The position numbers and the translations under genes were made by a program. This document shows, in pieces, positions 12,843-24,203 of a DNA stretch of 64,000 nucleotides. The notes beneath the pieces were generated by a model, which saw nothing but the letters and a program-made list of their open reading frames with translations, was not told the origin of the DNA and did no database searches. Source of the stretch: Eonycteris spelaea (taxonomy: Eukaryota > Chordata > Mammalia > Chiroptera > Pteropodidae). How positions within the stretch are numbered: the first letter of the stretch is position 1; each line of letters begins with the position of its first letter. The stretch spans positions 124,001 through 188,000 of the forward strand of contig PUFA01000535.1 in assembly GCA_003508835.1 (NCBI GenBank), written 5' to 3'.

Positions 12843-13300
12843 TGTAATGAGTTGAATGATGGTACCCTAAAAAAATATGTTCATGTCCTAATCCTCAGAA
12901 CCTGTGAACGTGACTGTACTTTGAAAAACAAAAAAGCCTTTACAGATGTAATTATATTAAGGGTTTTGAGATACCAAGATCATCCTGTATTGTCCAGGTG
13001 GGCCCTAAATTCAATGACAAGTGTTCATAAGAAACGCACAGAGGAGACAGGAGAGAAAGAGGCAATGTTAGTATGGAGGCAGAGATGTAGCCAAAAAGTC
13101 AGGGAATGCTGGAAACCACCAAAAGCTGGGAGAGGCAAGGATAGGACTCTTCCCTAGAGACTTTAGAGGGAGCGTGACACTGCTGACACCTTGATTTTGG
13201 CCTTCTGGCCTCCAGAATTCTGAGAAAATAAACTTTGTTGTTTTAAGTCACTAAGTTTGTGATAACATATTACATCAGCCACAGGAAAGTAACAGAAACA
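12843..13300 (+). mobile_element. Solo LTR-like repeat, ERVL-MaLR type, copy 1
   Basis: Begins TGTAATGAGTTGAATGATGG and ends AAGTAACAGAAACA; near the 3' end is CTCCAGAATTCTGAGAAAATAAACTTTGTTG, with a polyadenylation-type AATAAA. This pattern is typical of MaLR/MLT-like mammalian LTRs. The exact subfamily is uncertain. Confidence 0.55.
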
Positions 13301-13932
13301 CACATACTTACACACAGTCTTGTAGATTTCAATTAGTCTCTGAACCCTAGGTTAAGAAACCCTGCTCTTATCATGCTTTCTCATTTACCAATCAGGAACC
13401 AGGGACTCAGGTAGAATCCAAAGCTAGATATTGAACTAGGGGAAGGGAGGGCTGACTGTGGCAACCCTAAGCCCCCGATAAGGTATAGGATATGAAAGAA
13501 TCTCAAGGAACACAGTCATGCTAATGAGGCCTAGCAAATCAAGGGGTAGGACTCAAACGTTTGTCATGTACTTTATCAGCATCTGAGTTCTTCCTGCTTC
13601 CGCAAGAACCCTCCTTTTCCTACTCCCCATATTTGCAAACTAGAGATAATAAATATATGGTCACACTGAAATAATTTGAACAAAGAGCACTTTAAAAAGA
13701 AAGTAAGCAAACTTAACACAGTGATTATGGGCATACAATTTGCCCAAATAAATTAAGATATTAAAAATGTGGCCATTCAAAAGCAAATTGTACAAAAGAA
13801 AGAGAATGTTAGAGGCAGTGAGAGCTTGACCATGATAGAGATCAAGCCTGAAGCTAGGTTTGGAGAAAGATTATGTTTTCCAAACTAAATAACCAGGAAA
13901 TGCTTTGAGAGACCTGGGCTCATCTTGGGCCC

Positions 13933-14404
13933 TGTTGTGAGTTGAATTGTGTCCTCAAAAATATATGTTGAAGTTCTAACTCCCAGTACTTGTAAATGTG
14001 ACCTTAGAAATAGAGTGTTTTCAGATGTAATCAAGTTAAGATGAGGTCATTAGAGTGGGACCTAATCTAATATGACTCTCTTTCTTACAAGAAGAGAAGA
14101 TAACAGAGAGAGAAACAGATAGGAAAATATTATGTGGAGACATAGAGACACACAAAAGGACAATGGCCATATGGAGATGGAGACAGAGATTAGAGTTATG
14201 CTACCAGAAGTCAAGAAATGCCCGGGGCTACTAGAAGCTAGAAGAAGCAAGGAAAGATCTTCTCCTAGATGTTTCAGAGGCAGCATGGTCCTGTCAACAT
14301 CTTGATTTTTTCTGGCCTTCAGAACTGTGGTAGAAAATATTTCTCTTCTATCAAGTCATCCAGTTTGTGGCACTTTGTTAAGGCAGCGGAAGGAAACTAA
14401 TACA
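13933..14404 (+). mobile_element. Solo LTR-like repeat, ERVL-MaLR type, copy 2
   Basis: Begins TGTTGTGAGTTGAATTGTG and ends GGAAACTAATACA, the same family and strand as the copy 632 bases upstream. Flanking GCCC on both sides may be its own target duplication, so it is more likely an independent insertion than the partner LTR of copy 1. Confidence 0.55.
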
Positions 14405-14976
14405 TGCCCTTATTTGGGTATCCATGAGACATTCACTAAATAACTACCATGTGCCAGGCACTATGCTAGGCACTGGAGAAATACAGAAATGAGACAGGCC
14501 CTATTCTGTTAAAGCAGACTTCAGATTTCTACAATGGATTAGGCCATTTCCAGGGCCCTACAGATGACTTTCCATACTCTGTGACCTAGCAAACATATTT
14601 TTTGCCTTATTTGTTCATGTATGTAGAGTATGTAGGTACTCTAAAGACCAGATTTCTCCTGGCATTTCTGACAAATTCTTTTATCCAGGGACAAGGTCAT
14701 TCATACCGCTCCCTCTCCCTCTGGGGTTGCTGTGGGAGGGAAGTAGGGAAGAAAAAAGTTTCTAGAACAGCTTTCATTTTGTTTTCTGCCCATATCTTTC
14801 CTAATTAATCCATATTCCCAATGACATTTCTCCAGCTCTAAAATGAGGATCTCTTCACAAATTTTATGAAACACTATGCAGAAACCACTATGGCACTGTT
14901 TCATTCCCCAATTTAATGAAATACACAGTTCATTTTATATCACCATATGAGGCTTTTACCTCACGGTTTATGATGT

Positions 14977-14977
<1 letters not shown>

Positions 14978-15021
<44 letters not shown>
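14978..15021 (+). repeat. (TG)n microsatellite
   Basis: Uninterrupted TG dinucleotide run; it encodes a spurious Thr-His repeat frame on the minus strand. Confidence 0.97.
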
Positions 15022-15023
<2 letters not shown>

Positions 15024-15489
15024 GGGGATACATATCAAATGCCAATTAAATGTCTCTTGGACCTTCCTGCCACCATTATAAGCCCTTGGCAAATTGATGA
15101 AGTAGGCAGTATTTGTCTTTATTTCAACTCCTACATTAATGGTTAGAGACACTATTTTCTATCATACTATACCTCTTCTCCTCTGCCTAAACTCAGTTAG
15201 GAGTTCTTGTGTCATTGTCACATTATTGCTGTGATAACTTTGCCTGCTAAGGTACTAACTGATAATATGGTGTCAGCATGAGGTACGACCCCTCAGATAA
15301 GTATTTTATTTTTTAAAAAAGCTATCTTAGAGGTCATAACCCCTCAAGCCCAAAAGAAATATAGCTCTAATGAAGGACTGGCATGCAGTGGACAAATCCT
15401 TCGGGGCAGAGGTCCTGTATCCTGTCATATTCATGTATTCAATCCCAAAGGATATGTATGGAGAATGTGCTCTTTACCCAATTGTGTCA

Positions 15490-15702
15490 CTTTTTTTTCA
15501 CTCACTCAGTTCATTGTATTACTCACAACAATCTGGTAAAAAAAAAGATATTGACATCTTAATTTTAAGGAAAAAGAAACTAAGGAACAGAGAATTGGAT
15601 TCTCATGGTCAGACAGCAGGAATGCATAAAAGTTAGAACTAGTTTCTGATGTCTCTCTGCCTCCAAACCTAGTACTCTTTCTTCTGTACCATACTACCTC
15701 AT
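15490..15702 (-). repeat. MIR SINE, degraded
   Basis: Antisense MIR pattern: ACTCACAACAATCTGGTAAA, AGAAACTAAGGAACAGAG, TTCTCATGGTCAGACAGC and TCTGCCTCCAAACCTAG. Confidence 0.6.
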
Positions 15703-17513
15703 TAAACATGTTATAAATCAAAGGAATGCTTCCTTATCTGCAAGATTATGCCTTGAGCCTTATGAGATGATGCAGAAATGAGTACAGTGTGCCCATGCCT
15801 TCTAAAAACTTAAAATGTATTTCCTTTAATTCATATCGTATAGTTGGTGCCTCAAGGCCAAACCTGCGTCTCGTAGATTGTCTTACACAGGTCTAAAAAG
15901 TCTCAGTTAGAGAGTTACTCAGGGTCAAGAGAAAAATGAGATGTGGTTGATGATGCTTTCATTCAAATGCCTTCTTGTGACCAAAAGTCTGAAAGTCTTT
16001 TTTCTATAAGCACTGTCTATTTCTCCCTCGGTAAGCAGTAGCCTCCTATTAACTTCTAGCATAGATAACCTCCGGCCTCGCAGGAAGTCATCTGTCTTCC
16101 CTAAATAAGCTGCACTCTTTCTCTGATAAAACACATATTCCTATATTGACAAGGCTTGCTATCTCTCCAATGATGGGTAGTTTCTCTGAGACCTTCAGTA
16201 TGATCTTTTCTCTGCTCATGGCATCTCCTAACGTTCCACATACCAACATTATCCCCATATTTTCATTCCTGTCATCATCCTGCTTTCCTTGCTCTGTATC
16301 TATCAAACATGCTCTCTAGAAGAGATAATATATCAACTCTTTACATGCCACTATGAATATGTTCAAATTCATCCATTCATCCCTTCCAGTAACAAATACT
16401 CGGAAGAATGTGCTATATGCAGACATCATTGATAGAAAAAAAAGACATGGACACTTTCTCTCAAGAAACTCATTTTCTAGTGAGAAAAATAGACATACCA
16501 TTATAATATCACAAAATGTCATTAATTTTATATTTAAAGTATGACCAAGGTACCATTTAAGACATGGGAACATCTAGCCCACACTAAGAGAATTGAGAAA
16601 GGGTTTCTCAAGAAGGCTAAGCCGTGTCTCCAAGGATAAAATAGTAAATAAACAAGGAAAGAGGTAAAGATTTCCAGAGGGAAGGAGGGAGAGAGAGGAG
16701 AGAGAGAAATTTGTACGGCTCCTGCGATTCTGGTTTGGGTAATTAGGCAATAAGTTAAATGGTGGTGTCATTCATGCAGATGGGTGATACAAGAAGAGGC
16801 AGATAAGAATTATGGGTAGGGATGGAAACAGATGGCAGGTGATATGTTTGGTTTTATACTTGTTAATTTTGAAATGCTTATGTAACATTCAGGAGATTTC
16901 AGCAACTTTATAAATGGATCTTTAAGGAGATGTAACAGGTTGTATTGATTTTGGAATCATCAGTCAACATGTCCCCTTGTTCTGTGAGGTGATAAAAAGC
17001 CTTTGATTTCTGAATGCTCAACAGCAGGCAGAAGAGACATTTTAAAGTGAGGAGAAACATCCTTGAAACACTTTTATGATCTTGGCCACCAGCTGGCCTT
17101 GCCCTACCAGCTCAGTCTAGCTGCTCTTGACCCAGGATAGGTGTGTGGACTTTGGTTATGAAATGTGACGTATGTAGTGGTTAAGGTATTCTTTAGCTGG
17201 TGGTGAAAGACCCAATAAAGTCAAACTTGGTATCTGCCCATCTTAGTGCCTCACTAAATAGCATTTATACATTACAGAGAACTGGACAGAATGAATAAGA
17301 GGTTGTATGCTCTTGGCTTTGGCCTTCACTGTTCTTAATGCTTTGTAAAGTCTTCTTGACCTCCAGTTTTATATCTCCTTTAAACCATTCTGGACCACCA
17401 CCAGGAGATTCTTTGTAAAACATCACTTTCATTAGTCTCCCAAACCTCTAAAAGAAAAAGTTCCAATTTTTCTATGGTCATTTGAGTTCCTCAGGAATAT
17501 GGTCCTACCTTAA

Positions 17514-18117
17514 TGTCAACAAAGGTCACTGTCACCAATTCAATGCCAAAAGGAATCCCCAATCAGGGGTGCAGTAAAAGGAGAGACATTATTAAGGCGA
17601 AGAGTTTGCAAACCAGAGAAATGCAGCCTACGGTAGAAACTGAAAGTGTGTCCCAATGAGACAAAGGGGAGGTCCACTTATATAGAGAAAGTGCCTGCCC
17701 TGGTCCCTAATTTGTCCACTTTTATGCAAATGAGGAATCCAAATTAGCATAGTTTGATTGATTCCATAACACTGTCCTGACTGGTTGGAATAGCATGTCC
17801 TGATTCTTCATTATGGAGATATTCTAATTGGTCGGTAAAGACACAGATGAGGATATAACTATGCAGTTCCAATTGGATAGGCAGGTCTTAGCGCATTGGT
17901 TGAAATACAGTTCCAGGAACTTCTTTATAAGGGTCAGCTCAGAGGACAGGAACACTTTGCAGGAGGCTTAGTAGTCCAGTCTGTGTCTTTTCCCTGTAAT
18001 ACAGGGTGCCTGAGGGGCCCCCTGTAAAAAGTGACTGCTAAACTCTGATTATAAATTTGAGCCCCATTAACCACAAAGAGACCTATTTGACAAGTATATT
18101 CCTTCTTGGGGTCAACA
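17514..18117 (-). mobile_element. Solo LTR, class I ERV-like
   Basis: On the minus strand it runs TGTTGACCCCAAG...TTTGTTGACA, giving TG/CA ends. U3 carries CCAAT-type motifs (ACCAATTAG) and an octamer-like ATTTGCATA, then a TATA box (CTATATAAG in sense, about 17677-17685) in the right place before the R/U5-like end. Flanks TTAA and TTAC could be a decayed 4-base duplication. No internal retroviral sequence adjoins it. It is unrelated to the provirus LTR. Confidence 0.62.
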
Positions 18118-18499
18118 TTACATAGCTGAACTGAACTTGTCCTAGTCTCTACACAAACTGTCTACTCACTTATACTGAAACAAACCAGACTTTTTCACAT
18201 TGTAAACCCTTGCTAATGCTATTATTCCATGAACTTGGAAAGCTCCCTACTAACTTCTCTACCCAATCAATCAAGGAATCTTCATTGAACACATACTATG
18301 TATCTTCTATGCCAATCTAAGTTCATATAGCTCTCTCCCTTCTCTCCATATTACACAGTACAGTTACAGTGACCATAAATCCAAAATAAAATGTCGTTTT
18401 GACAAAATATATGTGTGCTATGGGACACTAAGAAGAGAATGTTTAAAATTGAGGTTATTATCATCTGAATTGTATTAGAGAACACCTTGCATAATAATA

Positions 18500-18630
18500 T
18501 TGGCATTTTGTCTCTTCAACTACACTGGAGTTTTTGGAGGCTGAGTCCAAGTTTAGACTTCTTGGTACCCCACATGGCACCAATCACATGCTAGGGATCT
18601 AATAGTTCTTCAGTAAGTATTTGTGTTTGG
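18500..18630 (+). repeat. L2 LINE 3'-end fragment, degraded
   Basis: GAGGCTGAGTCCAAGTTTAG, ACTTCTTGGTACCCCACATG and TTCTTCAGTAAGTATTTGTG resemble the L2 tail. Confidence 0.5.
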
Positions 18631-19250
18631 ACTAATTTCTGATGTTTCTTGTTTGAACCTTTAGGTACAGCCCATCCTCAGTAACTATGAAGGTAGGGCA
18701 GGAGGAAAACTAATGAAAGTAAGGTTAAATTCATCAGAAAATACATTTTAACAGAGGAGATTAGCCTTCTGCTGAGCAAGCTGGCCCTAGCAAACTGATC
18801 CTGCCTTCTTCAAAGGGCTGTGGAAATAAATAACCTCGTAGGTGAAACAGACTTAGTCTCTATTTGCAGGGGGATTTTAAGTGTCTCTATGGTTTAGTTC
18901 TTCACAAAAATCTCCTGATATTTAACATCTGCTCCATCTTAAAATTACCTTGGGCTTTTTCTAAGACTCTGAAAATGAGTAAGAAGCTCTAACTTTCTAA
19001 GTGTCCACCAAAGCCAAAGAGATATTAATTAGAGGCAGGAGGAAAGGAATAGGGAGCTGGCCTCACCAAAAGAAGTTAGTTTATTCACTAACAAAGAAAT
19101 GAAATGTGAGTTCAGAAGGTAGAACAGAAACATTTTAAACTCTTCGCAGCTGGACTAGAAATTGAATGGAAGAGATAGATAAGATGGTAAAATGTAGCAA
19201 TTTCTTGTAACTTGGAAGATAAGATAATAAAGTCAAAACTGCTTCAAACT

Positions 19251-19304
19251 TTGTTGTTGTTGTTGTTGTTGTTGTTTTTGTTGTTGTTGTTGTTGTTGTT
19301 TTTA
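19251..19304 (+). repeat. (TTG)n microsatellite
   Basis: Interrupted TTG/GTT trinucleotide run directly before the split repeat. Confidence 0.95.
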
Positions 19305-19314
19305 GATATTGAGG

Positions 19315-19670
19315 AACACACTAGGAGTCAGCAAATTTTTTTCTGTAAAGGTCCAGATAGCAAGCTATAAACCTGTAGTCTTCAGAGACACATTCTCTTT
19401 TGTTACTTTTAACAAATCTTTAAAATTTTTTAAAAAAAATTCTTTATGGCCATGCCACCCTGAACAAGCCCGATCCTGTCTGATCTCGGAAGCTAAGCAG
19501 GGTCAGGCCTGGTTAGTACTTGGATGGGAGACCACTTGGGAAGACCAGGTGCTGTCGGTATTGTAAACTGACAAGGTCCTTGCGATCCGTGAGGTAAACC
19601 AAGAGTTGCCTCACCTAAAAAATAAAATAAAATAAATCCTTAGTAGGAGTTTGTCCACCCTTGTTCTATA
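19315..19670 (+). repeat. Ancient interspersed repeat split by the 5S SINE
   Basis: The left part (TCAGCAAATTTTTTTCTGTAAAGGTCCAGATAG region) and the right part (AGGAGTTTGTCCACCCTTGTTC) look like the two ends of one old non-autonomous repeat familiar from mammalian genomes. The SINE sits between them. I do not assign a family name. Confidence 0.5.
19445..19633 (+). mobile_element. 5S rRNA-derived SINE
   Basis: The first roughly 115 bases are a close 5S rRNA match, keeping the internal Pol III promoter blocks (GAAGCTAAGCAGGGTC and GGTTAGTACTTGGATGGGAG). A non-5S tail of about 60 bases follows and ends in an A-rich (AAAAT)n stretch. Near-perfect flanking duplications AAATTCTT (19437-19444) and AAATCCTT (19634-19641) show retroposition. 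The unique 3' module and A-rich tail argue for a SINE rather than a simple 5S pseudogene. SINEs of this class were described in fruit bats and springhare. Confidence 0.82.
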
Positions 19671-19767
19671 AGATGGTGTGTGTATAAATCACAATTTGAT
19701 TTCACCTGGAAGAATACTTATTGTGGTAAGGCCAACTTTGCAGAATTAGCAGTGGAAACCCTTAAGG

Positions 19768-19999
19768 CAGCAGTATCCAACTATTTTAACACCAGTGACC
19801 TGTGCTCCTATGAGAATCTAATGCCTGTTCATCTAAAGTGGAGCTGAGATGGATATGCTAGTGCTGGGGAGAGGCTGCAAATACAGATGAAGCTTCGCTG
19901 GCTAGCCTGCTGCTCGCCTCCTGCTATGCGGTCTGGTTCCTAACAGGCCACTGATAGACACCCGTCCACAGCCGAAGGGGTGGGGAGTGAGGGCTCCTG
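19768..19999 (+). repeat. Ancient non-autonomous DNA-transposon-like repeat
   Basis: Starts CAGCAGTATCCAACTATT and ends GTGAGGGCTCCTG, resembling degraded inverted ends of a widespread mammalian repeat. The internal GCTCCTATGAGAATCTAATG and CCTCCTGCTATGCGGTC stretches fit the same family. The GC-rich interior explains the small open frames here. Confidence 0.55.
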
Positions 20000-20899
20000 A
20001 TCTGAGGTAAATGCTAAGAAGATTCTGAATAAGGGAAAGACTAAATCCAAGACCTACTAACAAGGGATCCTCAGCCCGCACATAGGGCAACTACTCCCAG
20101 CATGAATAGCTATTTGGTGGAGGGGACCAGGTTTGAGTGAATCTAAGGATCTGTGCAAAAGCTATTCAAAGTGAAAAAATAATCAAGGAGTGTGATTTGA
20201 GCAGGACACTGAGCACCTGGTAACCTTGAAGCTGGGGAACTCCCCCAGGAGTTTCAGAACAAACCCAAATGCAATCTGAAAGCTAGCATCAAGGAGAGGC
20301 AAACCCTCAGGGTATTTTTTTACCACAAGGCAGGGGAAGTCCAGGGTTTTATAATTACCAAGTAGCCTAGACTACACTTTGGGAATAAGTGAAATCTCTG
20401 CAAAATGTAATTTACCTGCCTGAGATCAGCCTAAAATACCTTATGGGGTAGACCCTGATGGATGTAGAGAAATTATGCCTGAAAAATTGGAGTCTGCGAA
20501 CCCTGGGAGTTCTGGTGCTAGAAAGGAAGTGGTTAGAAATGTTTCCTTTTTCCCTTCCCCCACGGGGACTGCTTTTCCCTAGAGAGGAGAAAGCAAGGCT
20601 GATGATAGAACTACGGAGAAACTACAGAGTATCTAAACATCACTTGACAAATAAGTTTTTGAGAGACTAAAGAAGAGCCTGTCCCTGATGCTGACTGAAA
20701 ATACCAGAGGTCAAAAAGTCTTAAGCTTAGATCAACTTGTTAAGAAGATAGGCAGAGTAATGCTTCATCCCACTCACTATAGCCTGGGGCTAGAACCTTT
20801 AAGACTGAATAAGAGCTAAGTACCCAATTGGGAGGAGGAAGGGTTAGAACCACACCAACCACAGGTCTTCTGAAAAGAACCATGTATTTTAGTTTCCAA

Positions 20900-21060
20900 G
20901 GCATTTTTGCAAACATTGTTTGATCTGAAGCTCCTAATACATGACAGAGATTATTCTGCCAATTTTTATAGATGAAGAAATTGATGGTCCAAAGGTTTGA
21001 GCTACTTTCCTCGAATCCCTCAAGATTCCAAATCCAATGCTACTTTTACACTACTGTCCC
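20900..21060 (-). repeat. MIR SINE, degraded
   Basis: Antisense MIR: TTTATAGATGAAGAAATTGA, CCAAAGGTTTGAGC and TTTACACTACTGTCCC. Confidence 0.5.
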
Positions 21061-21390
21061 TGTTCCTAGTGAGAAAACAACAAGGTGGAAAATGGCTAAC
21101 AAAGAGGTGTATCCCTGGAAGAGGTGACTCAGGAGCTGGAGAGGGTGGGACAAAAATGAGTAATTAGAAGGTGAGCCTGTGAAAAAAAGTTAAGGCTTAC
21201 AGAAGACTGAGAATTGAAAAGGCTTTTAAATTGAAACAGTTCTGAATCTAGAGTCTGCTTTCCAAGGAAAGGGGGATGAGTTTTTAAAATGTTGAGGGTA
21301 ACCAGTAAGATAGGATTGGGATGGCTCCCAGGGGTTTCCACTAGGGGCAGAGGGATACACCAGAGCAATGACTGCCTGCTCAGTTGATCA

Positions 21391-21897
21391 TGTTGCGGAA
21401 AAGATCCAAAATCAGACTGGCAAGAAACCAAGCAGCACCTGGAGAATTGGAGAACTTAGATTTATTATGCTGGCGGTCCCAGAGGAGCTTGTGCTCTGAA
21501 GATCTGGTCCTGGAACTCAGTTGCAACATTCCTTATATAGACCTTTTTTGGCACAGCCTGACTGATTGGGTAATTTGAACTCAGGCTGCTACAAAGTGGT
21601 GGGAGTTGCTATGGTTGCAGGTAATTACATTGCATTACAAGGGTGGGAGTTGCTATGGGTTACTATGGGTTACCAGAAGTTACAAAGTGTTACAAAGCGT
21701 GGGAGTTGCTAGGGGATACATTTACATTACTTTACATTTACATTTGTAACTTAGACAGTTACATTTGTAGCTTAGACAGATTAAACAAAAAGGGAGAATG
21801 AGTCTTTAGTCAATTTTGAGTACAGTCTATGCAGGAAGCATATTTACAGAAGCAGAACAGAGAGCTGATTAGCTTTTTAAATGAAAATTCCTCTTCA
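21391..21897 (-). repeat. 3' LTR of the provirus (507 bp)
   Basis: Same ends as the other LTR. The TATA box is intact in sense (CTATATAAGG, 21531-21540) and the AATAAA signal is at 21461-21466. Extra length comes from repeated GGGAGTTGCTA / GTTACAAAG / TTTACATT motifs at about 21645-21755 in the U3 half. Confidence 0.93.
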
Positions 21898-21908
21898 TTC
21901 CCCCCTTT
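21898..21908 (-). other. Polypurine tract next to the 3' LTR
   Basis: Reads AAAGGGGGGAA in sense, ending directly at the TG of the 3' LTR, as needed for plus-strand priming. Confidence 0.85.
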
Positions 21909-21959
21909 GATGCCCATTTAAATTCTTGTAGGGCATCAACCTCATCAACCTCTTGACCC

Positions 21960-24200
21960 CTATGGGTCAGGGCTGGTAATTCCACAGCATAAGGATCCTT
22001 GCTACAGTCTTTCTATTAACTATAGCCTCTATGAGGGAGGCTATAGTAGATTTACTGGACAACAAGAGGCAACAGACAAGGGAAGGCAAGGAGGCCTCGA
22101 GGAAGAGCAGTACTATTAAGGTTTTAAAGCCTCCGAAGGTAGAGAACCATCCCCCCAAAGGTTATTCATGCCATACTTGCATGGACATATGCACTAGCTT
22201 TGTCATTTTTTCAACAAGGTTCTCGACTGCTTGGCCCTGGTCATCTATCTGCAGGCAACAGTTGATGAGATTGAATTTTCCACACACACTTCCTTCTGAT
22301 GCTAATAGATAATCTAGTACTAACCTGTTTTGGTAGATGGCATTTCTCATCTGAGTTTGTTGATGTGCAAGGAGGGTCAGGGCTCTCCCAGTCTCGTTAG
22401 TAATGATTGCTAAGACTGCCTGCAGTCAGATAATCCGGTTTAACATGTAAATGGGGGTACAGAATCCCCAAGATCCATCTTCTGCCCAAGTGGCAGATCC
22501 AAAATATTGGATTATTCGCTTTGGGGGCCATTCATCATCGTTCCAATCCCTTATTTGGAGTTTTTTTTTTTTTACCCATTGTAATGATTGCAGGACCAGG
22601 TAACCAAGCAGTTCCCCTTTTTTCAAAGGTAAGTGGAAAAAAGAAGGCTTTATCATGCCAGTTATACAGCTCCCTTCCCAATTTTGGGGGAGACAGATGT
22701 AGGCCTTGTTTCCACAAATCCAGTAAAGCCCATGTGGGGCTATCCAGTCTTGGACCCTGCCTGGGTCCTGCCAGTCTCTAATTAGCTCTGGGAATCTGGC
22801 TAATGGATTTCTTTCTGTCCTGTTTCCCCAGCACATGCTTTGTTTGGAGGTGGCATTATAATATCGTTGGCCTAGGCAAATTAAGTTTCTGACCAACTCT
22901 ATGAGATTTCCTCTACCTCTAGCCAGGCAGTATTGTCCTAGAACAGTATGTTTTAAAATCCATTAACCATCATCAGAGGTGTGTGGGGCCATTATATTTG
23001 GCATTGCCTTGGTGGGAACTAATTCTGTATCTTTCCATGGCCACCTATCCCCCATTAGAATTCCCCCATATACATAGCAGGAAGTGACATTCAGGGAGTG
23101 AGCTATTTCTTCAGCCATTTTGAGAAATAAATTTTTAGTTGATTGTGGTGGTGGGGGTAGTGGGTTCAGTTATTTCTTTGTAGAAGGACTTTTAAACCTG
23201 AAAGGCTCGAGCTGTATGGTCTAGTATTTGACTTTTGATACAAATTCGAACATAGGGATTTAGCCCTATCCCATCAATGCCAAGTGTTAATACTTCTCCG
23301 GACTTCCAACGGGGGTTCAGGGGGTTGGTTATGGTTAGTTCTAATGGATTGCACTTATATGTGGTGCAGTTTGATAGAGTTAACCTTTCTTAAAATACAT
23401 TTCTTTCTTGTTGGTGCTGTCTTTTTCCCAAGTAACCCATAGAATGCATGACCAATATGCACAACTTCTTTCACATATGAAGCTATGAGGACATATACAC
23501 TTTTCTTCTGTCTGGGAGCTTTTTTCTCAGCTGAGAGATCTGCAGGATCTCCCTTACTTCCATTGACCCTGACTCACAGCAGCACAAGCATTAAACTTTA
23601 GGGTAATCTGACTGGGGTTTCCTTTTACTCTAGCCTGGGCCAACGTGGGTCCATCTGTCCATCCTCCCCAGTCCCCTAAAGCTACCTTTATTTCAAAAAC
23701 TGTTTCAGTGGGAGGGTCATTTGGGTTATAATGTACATAAGGTTGGTTATTTTCTAGGTCACGTACTGAATATTGAATCTGGTTATAGGTACAGGTCCCT
23801 TTCTGAGTTCCCTGGCACTCATATTAGGTATAGAAAATTAAGGTAGTAGAAATTCTTTAACCTTCTTTTGTGACATGGATACACAGTTCACAGTGCTCTG
23901 CCCCAATTTTCCTCAATCCCCAGGGTCTAATTATATGGAGCCCATGATGAGATTTCTCAGGCTTCGGCCATGCATGGACCAGCCAGCCTCCAGTTCGTGG
24001 CTGGAGCAGGGCATGTCGTCTTTCTCAGGGTCAACTTACAAAGGTTGGTGGGATCCATCTGCACCATCCACAAAGGGATTTCTTCAGGAGAAGCCAGTTT
24101 CAGCCAACTGTGGTGAAGATTTGGACAGTCTAGAGTTGATCCTCAAGCTTCTGCTGTGCGTAGACTGGCCAGGTTCCAGGGGTGGATTTCTGCTGCCTCT
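21960..24200 (-). pseudogene. ERV env remnant (surface and transmembrane subunits)
   Basis: The clearest surface-subunit piece is 22896-22426, with gammaretroviral-type features (GLYWICGNKAY and LPQNWEGSC). A poly-T run at about 22561-22573 adds lysines and suggests slippage. The transmembrane subunit follows at 22350-22162 with the LDYLLA region and a cysteine cluster, then 22158-21967 with a hydrophobic membrane anchor (LIVLLFLEASLPSLVCCLLL). The cysteine cluster has seven residues between Cys and the Cys-Cys pair. The N-terminal surface part (22.9-24.2 kb) is interrupted by stops and its start cannot be placed. The gene is non-functional as read. Confidence 0.85.
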
Positions 24201-24203
24201 GAT

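Larger units (their letters stand above)
14405..17513. other. Intergenic DNA with microsatellite and old repeats, no gene seen
   Basis: The stretch at 14440-14510 (GTGCCAGGCACTATGCTAGG) and 16380-16720 look like old mammal-wide repeats of uncertain family. Open frames of 60-90 codons occur on both strands without recognisable domains. A segment at 17080-17250 is unassigned. Confidence 0.45.

Noticed and set aside
19445..19560. Functional 5S rRNA gene
   Set aside because: Several base changes from 5S, an attached non-5S tail with A-rich end and target duplications indicate a SINE.
19309..19566. 85-codon frame across the 5S-like sequence
   Set aside because: Reads through an old repeat into a 5S-derived SINE; not a protein gene.
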